Part shown: positions 45,705-56,884 of the stretch, in pieces
How positions within the stretch are numbered: position 1 is the stretch's first letter
Layout of the letters: the number at the start of each line of letters is the position of its first letter
Origin: Scytalidium lignicola
Taxonomy: Eukaryota; Ascomycota; Leotiomycetes
Assembly (NCBI GenBank): GCA_002812745.2
Contig: NCSJ02000019.1
Coordinates: 1-64,000 of the forward strand
Length of the DNA stretch: 64,000 nucleotides
Direction: 5' to 3'
Program-made: the position numbers and the translations under genes
The notes under the pieces: generated by a model
What the model was told of the DNA's origin: nothing
Databases searched by the model: none
What the model saw: the letters and a program-made list of their open reading frames with translations, nothing else

Positions 45705-48700
45705 TTAACCCCGATTCTTAAATCCGCCTGTCTCAACATCATCCTTATCCCCAAAGCCAAGGTCTATACCTGGATGACCCATGCCCTCCACTTCCCCAAG
45801 AAGTGTAGCAAATACTCCTCCATACCTCGTTCTTAGCTCCTCAAATGATCCGTCTTCCACCACTTTCCCAGACTTTAAACATACAACCCGATCAGCAACC
45901 TTCATCATATCGATATCGTGTGTAATGAGCACCACAGCAACCCCTCTTTCCCTGCCCGAAGCTATGTATTTCCGAATCATCCTCCGGATAGCTTCTGCGC
46001 TCTCAATGTCTAATGCACTCGTTGGCTCATCCAGTATCAGTAGTTGAGGCTTTCTTATTAGTGCTCGGGCAATTGCTATCCGTTGTCGCTGCCCTCCGCT
46101 GAGTCCTTGACCTCCTTCTCCAATGAGAGTGCCATATCCTTCTGGTAGAGTTTCTATAAACTCGTGGATTCCAGCTTCTTGAGCCGCTGCAACAATAGAG
46201 CGAGGATTGTTGTGTGGTGACATCTCGGGAAGACCATAGGTGATGTTAGCTGCAATAGTAGTTGGGAATAGAACCGGATTCTGTGGAACTATAGCCATGA
46301 GGCTACGAAGTGATACAAGATTTATGCTTTCAATAGGTGAGGTGGCGAATGTCAGTGACGGGATAGTATTAAATGAACGATCAGCTGGCTGGAGTTGATA
46401 TAGACCTATGAGAATTGATGCTATTGTTGACTTCCCACTCCCTGATGGCCCAACTATAGCCGTACAGGTACCTGCTTCAAATTTCATAGACACATTATCG
46501 AGGACAAGAGCATGTGGTTGGCTTGGGTATGCAAAGCATAGAGACTTTATTTGAATTGGAAACGAAGATGCTAGACGTTCTGTACCGTAAGCTTCATGTG
46601 AAGCGTTGAGTGGGAGGCTGGCGAGATATATCATAGATGTTGCAGTTGCTCGGGATGAATTGATTTGTGGGACTAAATAAAGCATAGCACTAGAGTTTGA
46701 TATCCCGAATAAGAGTAGATTCATGACCGAGAATACCTGTTGGATATTGCGTTCGCCGGAAGTTATAATGACGGTTCCATAGTAGAACACAAGTGCTGCC
46801 ACACAAAAACTTATCATGTTTGTACACCCAAATAACAAGCCAGAGTAGCTAGCCCTCAATAGACCTATTGTGTATGCGTCATGTGTTGCCTTATTATACT
46901 TCTTCTTAAAATAATCCTCTAGACTGAGGGCTTGAACTACCCTGATATTGAAGAAGGCTTCCGTAAAAATGTTGCTAGCTGCATCGGATACTTGGTTGCA
47001 CCTATCCTCCCATTTACTGCTCACCCAGTTGAATGCCCTTGTGATGACAAATATAATCGGTCCACAAGCAAGAGTAACAAGAGTAAGCTTCCAAGATATT
47101 ATCAAAGCCCACACGAGAGTGATTCCAAGTATCCACATTGCAGTAAAAAAGTTTCCTGCGAATCGTCCAACAAGGTTTCGCATCTCTTCCGCATTTCTGT
47201 CTAAGCATTCATTTAGATGGCTATACGAATGATTCTCATCGTCAAACCACGACCTAGGCTGATTCAATATACGCCTTAATGCTTCAACTCTCAATGCATT
47301 AATCCAAGCATCTCCGCTGCGTTCTAAGCAATATCGTGAACAAAAGGAGGCCGTTCCATCCGTTAAAGCAATTCCAAGGAGTATCAATGCCCATTTACGA
47401 GCCTCGGCTCCTTGGTTTTCCGGAAGATTAAAAACGTTGAGCAGGTTTGCAAAGACGAAAGAGAATAGTGGTGTAGCAGCGGCAACAACTATAGCAGCGA
47501 CAAATCCGCCAATAAGGAAACTCCTATCCTTCCACGATAGGTGAGGCCAAACTGTACTGAAGATTTTTCTCAGTGATATAGGTTGCTCTTTTGAGTCTCT
47601 CTTGCTACNTTTTTTTCTTCATAGACAGAGACTCTAGCTGGAATGTATCTTGTTTACCGCCTTGCCCACTTTCTTTTAGTTGTTTTGTGTCAATCTGAAT
47701 CTTGCTATCTGGTCTTAAAGTTATCTTATCAAGAGACACATTTCTCGACGAACGCGATGGTGGCTTGCTATTACTTTGACAATTGTGGTCTTCTGGATGA
47801 ATTCTCGAATTAACTAATATTGCATCTGCAACAGCATTATAGTCTGACGGAAGTCCAATAGAGAACTGCTGCCTACTTCCAATCGAAGAACTTCTCTGAG
47901 AAGTAGTGTCGCTGATTTTAAGGAGTCTTGAGAAACGGTTTGGCCGTAGAGGTATGTCTTCAACAGTATTAACAGTCGATGAATGAGGTCCAGAATCCGT
48001 TAATTGCCGGTCGGAAGGAGATTTAGAAAACGTTGCAAATAATCCACTAGGTTTCTTACGAAGATTCCCTTTGTATCCTTCCTGAGCCACTACACCACCT
48101 TCCATGATATACACGTACTCGTCATCTAAGATCTGCGAGAGGTCATGAGTGATGATGATGGTAGTCTTATTTTGTCGCCATTTTCGGATTTCATTTACCA
48201 CTTTGTTCTTGCTTTCTTTATCCAAGGCACTAGTTGCTTCGTCAAGTATTAAAATTGGTGCATCTCGTAGTTGTGCCCTGGCAATACAGATTCTCTGGTT
48301 CTGTCCACCACTCATCAACTTTCCCTTAGATCCGATCATAGTGTCAATTCCTTCAGGAAGTTCGTCTATTGTCTCTTCCAATTCGGCGACTTGACAAGAT
48401 TTCCTTATCTGACTTTTAGTGGCTCCTAGCCTTCCAAATGTGATGTTCTGCAGTATTGATTCATTGAAAACTATACTTTGTTGTTGGACAAGTGTGATAT
48501 TTTTCCGAAGCCAGGCCAAGTCAAGGCTCTTGATAGGATGTCCATCAATTGAGATCTCTCCTCCAAGAGGCTCATAGTATCTCATTATCAGATTCGCCAA
48601 TGTGCTCTTCCCAGAACCACTTTTCCCAACAACATAGGTTGTCTCTCCAGAAGGAAAGAAGAAAGTGGAATTCTTCAATATAAGCTGACTTCGATTCGAA

Positions 48701-49877
48701 GGGTAAAAGAAGGAGACCTAAATTTTTATTATCAGACTGAAAAACCAAACGAATAATTAGCTACTTACGTTATTAATCTCGATGTCTCCATGGCACGTCT
48801 CCGGAATTCTTAAACTGGAATCTTCACTGATCTTATTTCCATGTCGAACTTCATTCATGAGAGATTTTAAAGCATGCCCAGCAGACATTCCCTTGGCAAG
48901 CACTAACCATTGAGGAAGTACAACCTCTATAGCCTGCATTGCATTTAAGCAAGCATAGAATGCAGTGAGAATATGTCCAGGATTCGTCCCTTGAGTTACT
49001 AATACCAGACCATACCAGAAACCCTGGACAAACAGTACTATGACAATAAATTTCATAATACCAAGTTGCAGAGCACTTAATATCGCCTGGGTGAGGTAAT
49101 GGGTAGTCGCTCTCTTAATGATTGTGTAGTATCCCCAAACCTCTTGTCTCTGGCCATTGAAAGCCTTCACTGTATCAATCGCTGAAACGGCCGAAGTAGC
49201 AGATTTTGATGCCTTTGCTAATTCTGCTTTCTGTGCCTCGATTGCCGGGGTAAGTCGTCGGGATATAAAATAGAGTGTAACGCCTGCTATGGGAACAGTC
49301 GATATAATCACGAACGTTAATTTCCAGGAGAAGTAGAAGGCGACTCCAATTGCTGCAAGCGATGATACCAGCTCATATAATAGAAATCCCAAAGGCTGTG
49401 AAACCGCAAGTTGAAGTTCTCGAAGTTGTCTATCAAGCTTTTAGAATAATTCTAATCATAATACAATGAAACTCACGTTTGAATTCGGACCATCAAGGAA
49501 CTAATACCATCATCAAGAAGATCATACCACTCCATTTCCTTGTGAACCATACCGATAAACATCTGTTCGCGGACGCTCCTAGCTTGAAGCTCTCCAAATA
49601 CCATCCAAGAGGATAGGAACAACCCTAGGAAAAGCCATAGAGTTCCTCCTAAAACCCCGAGCCCTATACACCAAGTCGAAACATTGTGTAAAGTATCATG
49701 TGCATCGGAAGATCCATCTGCAAAGGCAGTCAAGGAAGAGAATATCTTCCCAAAAAAGATTGCCCCTGCGGGTTTCACAATACCTGCGATGATGGTAAAA
49801 ATGATAGCTGCCGCGAGAGATGATATGTGACTTCGAGTTGTAAACTCGAATAATGAACGTATCAATATTGCTTCCAT
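45705..49877 (-). CDS. full-length ABC-B exporter, Ste6/MDR-like
   Basis: Exons 49877-49477, 49429-48769 and 48717-45705 give 1357 aa when the N at 47609 is deleted; with it the frame breaks after ESLSMKKK. Layout TMD1 (about 10-320), NBD1 (about 355-600), TMD2 (about 725-1000), NBD2 (about 1075-1310). NBD1: Walker A VGKSGSGKST, Q-loop LVQQQS, signature LMSGGQNQR, Walker B ILILDEATSALD, switch ITHDLSQ. NBD2: VGPSGSGKST, LVSLRSLMAIVPQNP, LSGGQRQR, LLILDEPTSALD, ITHDIDM. The signature LMSGGQ replaces the usual LSGGQ by one residue register only. TMD1 motif QLRELQLAVSQPLGF resembles Ste6. Ste6 exports farnesylated a-factor pheromone; whether this is the pheromone exporter or a drug pump cannot be told. 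Confidence 0.9.
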
Positions 49878-52552
49878 TTCTGCACATGAGGAACTGGTTC
49901 AATCCAGACACATGTAGTGACAAGAAACAAAAAGAGGGCAATAGAAGTGGTATTTGGTAAATAGGTCAGGTCTTGTGGCGCAAATCCTTACCATTGTTCT
50001 TTGATTTAACACAACAAAGGAAAATGACTAAACTCAATTCAGTCAACCGTAGGTATGTAATTGATTAGTTTAGGGAGATGCTGAAATATTGCATTAAGCA
50101 AATTAAATGTGACAAGAGTAATTAACTTGCAACCAAGCATTTTAAAGAAAGGGGTAACGTAATAATCGCGATGCGTATCATAAGTAGTAGTATCAAAACC
50201 AGTTTTAGTGAGAAGTGTAACTGAAAAGCTTTACAACTTTTAGATAATAATATTGGCCTAAATGTTAAGTCTTAAAAGATAGCCTTGCAACGCTGTATTG
50301 TAATTCTCTTTTATACAAAATGGATTGATTTTATATCTTGTAAAATTACAACCATACGTTTCGTGGCATGTATTTTCTAATAATCTTGACGAATTTTTAA
50401 TAACTATTAAACAGACATCAGTTAATATAAATTTAAAATGGTTATAAATTGCAAAGATGTAAACTTTTATATTAGTAGAAAGTTAGTTATGAATGAGAAT
50501 TATTTATTATTTAATGTGGTTGGTTCAAGGTCATGTGATCCAGCCTAAATCATGTGGCAACCACGTGATAATGTAAGAGCTTGTGAAAAGCTTTAAAGGA
50601 GTGATATTGCTTTAATTGTAAACAACTAATGTTGGTTTCTGATTTCAGGCAGTTATTGACTTGTGCAGTCTATAAAAGGCATAACACAAAAGTCAATCGT
50701 CGTCTACAAGTTATAAATCCTAGGTCGCGACAAAATGTTCGCTAAGGCGCCAGGGGTGCACGTGCTTATATGATTATGTAACCAAATACAGGTGTTTGCA
50801 GTCAGCATAATGCCTGAAGTGTCCGATCGTTATAGCGTATTCCAGGGCATCGATAGCCTGAAGGTCGCATAATTATGGGGCACTCATAACACCTAAAATC
50901 ATTAGCGTCGGATTAGCGTGCGTTCGAAGAGTTGGTTGAGACTTGCAGAATTGAGCCGCTGAAGCCTAATTTATACTACAAGGACCTCTTTGTAAATGCC
51001 AAAAAACTATACATTAATTAGTAAACCCCTATTCAATGGTCGAAATTCACCTACAGACCATACAATTAATCACGTGAAATATATGAGGTACTTTGTAGCT
51101 CTCCAGGTCGTTATGCTAGCAGCAAGCGTGCTTTGGAAACTACGGTATTCAAAGAAGGAATAGCTTGTATAACGGAAGTATACGGGTCTTGCAATCGCCG
51201 CCTGTCGTCATGTACATGGTTTTGCATGAAATATCTTTTAACAGAGTTCGTAATCCTCCGGACATCCGTAGGTACAGTAACAGGACAAAGAGAGGGAATA
51301 TTGACCGGAAGTACGGACGTACACATCCAGTTTCCAGTTGTAAACGTCGTAATGTTTGGCAAACCATTGGAAATAATTTTTTTGGACAATGGGAGAATTG
51401 CTTTCCAATTTCTTTTGAGTATTTCTGAGCCTCGTTATTTTCAATAGTATGAGAGTTGGTGAATGTCATACAGCCGTTAATTACGATTTTGCTTGTTTTA
51501 TGCGAGCGTAAGACTTGGTTGGCCGTCTCACGTCTCACGTACATTTGTCAGAGCTGAAGGGAGAAGCAGGTGACGTGCCACATCAGCAACTTATTACAAC
51601 TCATTCATTACGGTACCTTTGAGTGAGAGCATCTTTGGGACCAATATCATAGAACCTGACAGAAATATGACTCGCAGATTGAAGCAAAATTAATTTTCGG
51701 TTTGATGATCAAGATCAAACATCCTTTCGGTTTTTTTCTTTCTTTGTTAGAACCAGCCTCTCCAAATCACCAATCCGATGCAAGGACAGGCGCCGTGTGT
51801 GGTGATGTTGACGAGGCAACCCCGAGCATCCCAGTGCGTGCAGCTTGGAAGGTTCAAGGCGCAGGCGCAAGCGGGTTTTTGAGGCACCTCAGCCACGGGA
51901 AAGCCACCAACGGATTTCCTAAAAATAATTCCACAGCACTCCGTTGCGACGCGCGTAGTACCGGTACTTTGTCACCATACTGTAGAACTGGTGGTACGAA
52001 AGTACTGTACTGTACCTCCATACAGTTACTGTAGTGAGCGCTGGAACGGGACGGTGGCTGAACCTGCCACTCTTCCGGATTGGACCCTGCCCGCCGTAGC
52101 TCCGCAAGCTGCTTGGCTGGTGGGTGAACCGATACAACAATCCAGTTCCTCTCTGTCAAGCTCATGCCTCCCTGGTGCTGCGCCATATTAAGATCTTACG
52201 GTAACTACTAAGACGTGCCCATAATCTTCTCTCGTCATCGTGACCATCCATTTCTCTCCACTTCCTTGTGAGATCCTTATTCTACCTCCATTCTTCCCTT
52301 TATCCATCCCAGGAATTCGGGGATTCAACTATCAATACTGTATGTGCTCGGCGCTCGTGCGAAGTGTTGTCGATTATGGTATTAGCATGCGCGTGAAGGG
52401 TCAATCGCTTGCCAACACCAAAGGAAGCGCGTAGCCGCACTCGTCCAACGTCAGCCTCCTACAAAGGGCACAAAGACCCAATTCTTCAGCACAGATCCAT
52501 CAATATCCTCAAAACCCCATTTCTTGGATGGTTCACGGCCTTGTTCAATAAA
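49878..52552. other. long AT-rich intergenic region, divergent promoters
   Basis: 2.7 kb between the ABC gene (minus) and the PPxY membrane-protein gene (plus). 50040-50700 is very AT-rich. 51.9-52.05 kb has repeated GTACTG/CAGTAC words. ORFs near 51.1-51.5 kb overlap on both strands and show no domain. No tRNA or repeat family identified. Confidence 0.5.
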
Positions 52553-54180
52553 ATGTACCTTTCCACAGGCTTCGATCGCCGGCAGGAACCCGATGGCACA
52601 GGCGGAACCCATCCTCACGGCTCGCCGACGAGTCCGAACTCTGCTTCAGGAACCTCGAGCCACTCCCCCACCTCCACAGCAGCTTCGAGTTCAAATGGTA
52701 GTTCGGGCATGAATACTGGTGCAATAGTAGTAAGTCCTGGAGATCGTGAATTAAACATGGATTCATAGCGGAGACGGCCTAGCCGAGTGCTACCTCAAAC
52801 CTTAATCTTCTTGTTCTCCTTGTTCTCCTTATGCTTCTTGTGCTAATGCATTACTCCTAGGCAATTGCTGTAGCCATAGTGATCCTTGTGGTTATTTTAG
52901 TCTCGTGTATCTTTGTCCGCAGAGTCCGCGCCAACCACAAGAACCCTAAATATATACCCACCAAGTTTTTGAAGAAGCGCTGGGAAGCTTGGAATCCAGG
53001 AAGTACCCGACTTCCTCGAACAACCGAAAATTGGGAGCCTCTCTCACGCAATGGATCCAGTCAGCCAGCTGCCTCATTTGGCGAGTCGGCAACACCGGCT
53101 ATTCCTAGCGCTGCCGCCGGAGTTGATAGGAATACATCGGTTCGTTCTGTGATGACATTACCAGCGTATCACCCAGATCCACGACAAAATGAACGAGTTC
53201 TCGGCCGTGAAGGCGAGCGAGCTGGCATTGACGTTGTAGTGGAGTATCCGGAGACCGTTGATGAATCAGAGGCACGTCGAGAAGAAGAGATGGAAGCTTT
53301 ATATCAAGTGCGGCTAGCGAGACGGCGAGAGAATGAGGAACGTGAGCAGCGGAGACGAGAGAGACAAGAGGCTAGGGAGAGGGGCGACTATGTTGCGCTT
53401 CGAGAAATACAAGCCCGAGCAAGGGCTTCTTCCAATACAAGCGGCGGAAGAACATTGCAAGAAATGAGACGAGACGTCGAGCGGATAAAAAAGGAGAGGC
53501 AACGAGCCGTTTCGTCCGTGTCATACGCCGACTTAGGAGTTGCGAGACATGATGGTACAAGAGTTCGTGCCAGCCAGGAGAGCGAGAGGCAGGGGCTTCT
53601 TGGTGATGCTGCTAGCATTGCAGCAAGTGGTCAGTACCATAGGAGGGATAGGAGCACAAGTTCAGTCCTCAGTATTGACACTATGTCCGACTTCCCATCC
53701 GCCGGACCCAGCCGGTCGAGAGCGAACTCCAATACCGAAAGTTTCTCGGTAGAAGATAGGAGAGCAAGCACAACAAATAGTAATGATGGTGCAGGGAGTA
53801 GCCCTGAAATAATATCGCACGATGATATTCCACCACATAGTCCTCCAGATTACGAGAATATCCCGTTGGATACTCCGCATTCAACCAATCCTCCTCATGA
53901 ACCACCACCTGAATATGCCAGCCCTGTGGAGAGAACAGTTGAACCACGTTTCTCACAGGCTACACATGAAACGAGCACAACTCATGATGCAGGTGAGGAG
54001 GCAACTCATAGTCGGTCAGAGGAAGCAGCATCTTCGAAGGAAAGATCTTCGCCTAAAGATACAACAGGGGTGCCTCGACTACCTAGCTTGCGCCTCTCAG
54101 TTGTCCCGTCCATTGTCCTGGATAGTCCAACTCCGGTATCAAGAACCCGAGAAGGTGATGACGAAGAAGATTTTTCATGA
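52553..54180 (+). CDS. single-pass membrane protein with two PPxY motifs
   Basis: Exons 52553-52729 and 52861-54180 give 498 aa. An extracellular Ser/Thr/Gly-rich N-terminus of about 55 residues precedes one hydrophobic segment (GAIVAIAVAIVILVVILVSCIFV) that is created by the splice. A basic stop-transfer RRVRANH follows, giving an inferred N-out, C-in topology. The 420-residue cytoplasmic part has an Arg/Glu-rich coiled-coil stretch (ARREEEMEALYQVRLARRRENEEREQ) and then disordered sequence with PPDYENIP and PPPEYASP. PPxY motifs bind WW domains of Nedd4/Rsp5 ubiquitin ligases, so an Rsp5 adaptor role is inferred. The frame is open upstream to 52409 without ATG, so the start at 52553 is the first ATG but an upstream exon is possible. 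Confidence 0.75.
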
Positions 54181-54598
54181 ATAATGTGAGACGTTAGGGG
54201 CCTTGGAAATGATTCATGGTTTGGAGGATGTTATTGATGACTAATGGCGGCGGCTTGATACCTCTTCTTTTCACTGACTGTCTCTTGAGCGTGGCGCGTC
54301 TGGTTTGCATGAAATGGTATATCTAGGCGTTTATTGATATGCAGCGGTATATATAACAAAATAGGCATCTGAGCTTAGCACCTTTAGTTGGTATTTTCAC
54401 TTCGATATTAGATACATAAATGAAGATTATATGTCACTTATTTTATTATAATTGGATACTGGCGCGTGAGGTATCGGCATGTTCTGTAGCAAAACTAGTG
54501 CAACTAAAGGAGGCTGATCCTCAACGCCCGTATGTATTCACGAGAGCAGAAATCTCATTTAATCTCCGCCATCTAGGTCGGTTTTCTAATTAATCGTT
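54181..54598. other. intergenic, convergent
   Basis: 3' flanks of convergent genes. Nothing recognised. Confidence 0.6.
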
Positions 54599-55054
54599 TC
54601 ATTCCAAACGACTCCACTCCATCCATTCTTGAAAGGTTATAGGTGGTACCCATCCATTCGGCTTGGCCTTTGCCGCTGCTTCAATTTGTTCCTTTGTAGG
54701 ACCAGCTAATTCAAAACAAATTCATCAGTATATTCCTATACAGAACCTAAAGAAGCCGAAATCTTTCTTACCAGATTCTGGTCTGTCACAGCTAGTAAGA
54801 AAAGAGACACACGTACCATCACTTCGAACAAAATCATTCATCTCATCTATGAAATTGGAGATCTCCTCGTATTGCTCCTGTGGCATTGCGGTCCTAGCAT
54901 ATATCGCAGGCATGACTTTGCACATGAAATGGAACCACCGTTTCTCCATCTCGGCAGGCAGAAGCTTGTAACTCCAGGCTATACCCATCAAGCCTGCAAG
55001 CTTGAGCGTCTCCTTGCTGAAGATTAGTTGATAAGTGGAGTCGAGAGATGCCAT
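54599..55054 (-). CDS. small conserved-looking hypothetical protein
   Basis: Exons 55054-54817 and 54705-54599, 114 aa. The splice turns G|CT into Ala and joins FVRSDA to GPTKEQIEAAAKAKPNGWVPPITFQEWMEWSRLE. The N-terminal part MASLDSTYQLIFSKETLKLAGLMGIAWSYKLLPAEMEKRWFHFMCKVMP is helical and amphipathic. Trp-rich, acidic C-terminus. No signal peptide or known motif; no function assigned. Short size plus clean splice phase make it a likely real gene. Confidence 0.7.
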
Positions 55055-55727
55055 GGCTTAGGTTGTGCTTCAACCCTAGGTATAGATTCCTTGGAGCCTG
55101 AAGGGGATGCTGGACCCGTTGAATCCAAGAAGAAAAGGGTTATGAATGTTATACAGATTTGGCATGGCTTTATTATATTTGGTTTTGTGATTGGAGATTC
55201 ATCTAAGATGTAATTCACGTCAGTTAAAGCCTTATTCGCCGTATTTTAAGGAATTCAATAGAGAGGATACCTATGAGTCAGGCTTTTTATCATTATTAAA
55301 TCTGTTGATTCATATTTTGTTTATTCAATCTTTCTAGTCTTCCCTGGAAGATATTTAGCAAATCTTTCATTTTAGTCATGGCGGTATAAAGGAGGCTTTG
55401 TACGCTACCCCCAACTCCAGACATAAGAACCTCCGTTAATTCAGTCCTCTAAATATCTCACAACGTTTCCCTGGAATATCCTTTTGTAGATATAATCCTA
55501 GAAATTGGAAAGAACAATCATCAATCTACCATAGTTCTTCCTAGTTCCGGCTCAAGATGAAAGAAGGGAAAACGAAGCATACAGAAGGCAGTGTCAGATA
55601 TAGGCACACAATATCTATATTTTAACAAGAAAAAGCTGTTTGAGGATATTTATACATCACATTGGCGCAAACCTTTTGCCACCTACTAGCCAGTTCTATC
55701 ATACAGTTGGAATTCCAAAGCATCTTC
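55055..55727. other. intergenic, no gene seen
   Basis: About 670 bp holding the promoter of the 114-aa gene and the 3' flank of the mS26 gene. Confidence 0.55.
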
Positions 55728-56639
55728 CTAATCCATCTTTCCGCCAGTAAGCTCCTCCGCAATTCTCTTGATCCTCTTCCCAGTGAGATCGGCAGGACCG
55801 GCATGATATGCGACAGCCGATCTTTGTGTATTATTGATAGTTGATAGCATATCCTGTACAGTTGGCGGTGCTCCCAGAGCATCCCAAATATTCGTCTTCC
55901 CTTCGTGAACCTGGCCAAACGGAAATTCAACAAAGATTTTCTCAATCTCAGCATCTAGCTGCTGCTCCGTCGTAATGAATGAACGGGCATGCATATAAAG
56001 AGTGTGCAATGCATCTCTTCGTGCCTCTTCCCTCATGGCCTCCTTGGCCTTGGCTCTTTCAGCCTTCTCAGCTAGACGCACTTCACGGTCTGGGTCTGGA
56101 AGTGGCCCAACTTGAAGCTTAGACATGGCTGCGGTGATGGTTGGATTTGTTAGACGCTCATCTTCCCGTATAGGTGCGTTGAAACGCTGGTCTCTTTCCT
56201 TCCTCTTCCACTGACTCCGACTCGCAACACGTTTATCTTGACGGATTTTCCTCTCATGAAGCTCTACTATACCTTCTCTGAGGTTTGTACGCCTCCACTC
56301 TGCCATTCGACGCTTCCATGCTATGTATTCATTTTGGGGTTTAGAAAGATGATGATGTGCGACTGGCTCCTGTGTTGCTGCTGCCAAGTATTCCGGATCT
56401 GTTTTCTTAGGACCGCGAGTGGGGAAGATATTTCGAGGACTGGGAAGTGTTCCTTTGATGTCTCTCGGTGGAATCGCATCTCGTTGGGGTGGTGTGGGAA
56501 TCTCGATAAATTTAGGAGACTCTGGGAAGATCTTGGAGAGCGAAGATGAGGTTGAGAAATTCCGAAATGGAATTGACGCCGTACATGACTGGCATCGAGC
56601 TAGTGAGCTCAACGAGCTCCGCGATACTAATGAAGGCAT
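55728..56639 (-). CDS. PET123: mitochondrial small ribosomal subunit protein mS26 (Pet123)
   Basis: Intronless, 303 aa. The start ATG at 56637-56639 (MPSLVSRSSLSSLARCQ) opens an arginine- and serine-rich, acid-free mitochondrial presequence ending near FRNFSTSSSLSK. The body is long, charged and helical (EYIAWKRRMAEWRRTNLREGIVELHERKIRQDKRVASRSQWKRKERDQRF, AEKAERAKAKEAMREEARRD), and the end reads FPFGQVHEGKTNIWDALGAPPTVQDM. These match the Pet123/mS26 family of the fungal mitoribosome. The frame is open further upstream but without ATG. Divergent from NOG2 with a 245 bp shared promoter, an arrangement that could co-regulate ribosome genes. Confidence 0.85.
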   Translation of the reverse strand: MPSLVSRSSLSSLARCQSCTASIPFRNFSTSSSLSKIFPESPKFIEIPTPPQRDAIPPRDIKGTLPSPRNIFPTRGPKKTDPEYLAAATQEPVAHHHLSKPQNEYIAWKRRMAEWRRTNLREGIVELHERKIRQDKRVASRSQWKRKERDQRFNAPIREDERLTNPTITAAMSKLQVGPLPDPDREVRLAEKAERAKAKEAMREEARRDALHTLYMHARSFITTEQQLDAEIEKIFVEFPFGQVHEGKTNIWDALGAPPTVQDMLSTINNTQRSAVAYHAGPADLTGKRIKRIAEELTGGKMD

Positions 56640-56884
56640 TGAGTTCTGTCCAAGACTCAATCCCTAGGAGATTGAGGTCTTTCGTTTTGGCTCGACGTTG
56701 TGGAGGTGGTTCCAGTGACCAAATAATTTTTAGCGTCGTTACTGCATCCTTGGCGCCTTTCAGCCACCGAACTTTTCTTTTAGCGATCGTGAACTTTTTC
56801 TACTTTAAAAGCATCTGCCCTTCAACTCCAATCGTAAAGCTTTTTTGACTGACAACAACTGTGCTGTGCACAGAAGAAGTCAAG
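56640..56884. promoter_or_regulatory. short bidirectional promoter of mS26 and NOG2
   Basis: Only 245 bp separate the two start codons, so the genes must share one promoter. No TATA box is obvious. Confidence 0.6.

Noticed and set aside
51133..51544. Pair of overlapping ORFs of about 100-130 codons
   Set aside because: Open on both strands, no ATG-led protein with domains, no intron signals that extend them.
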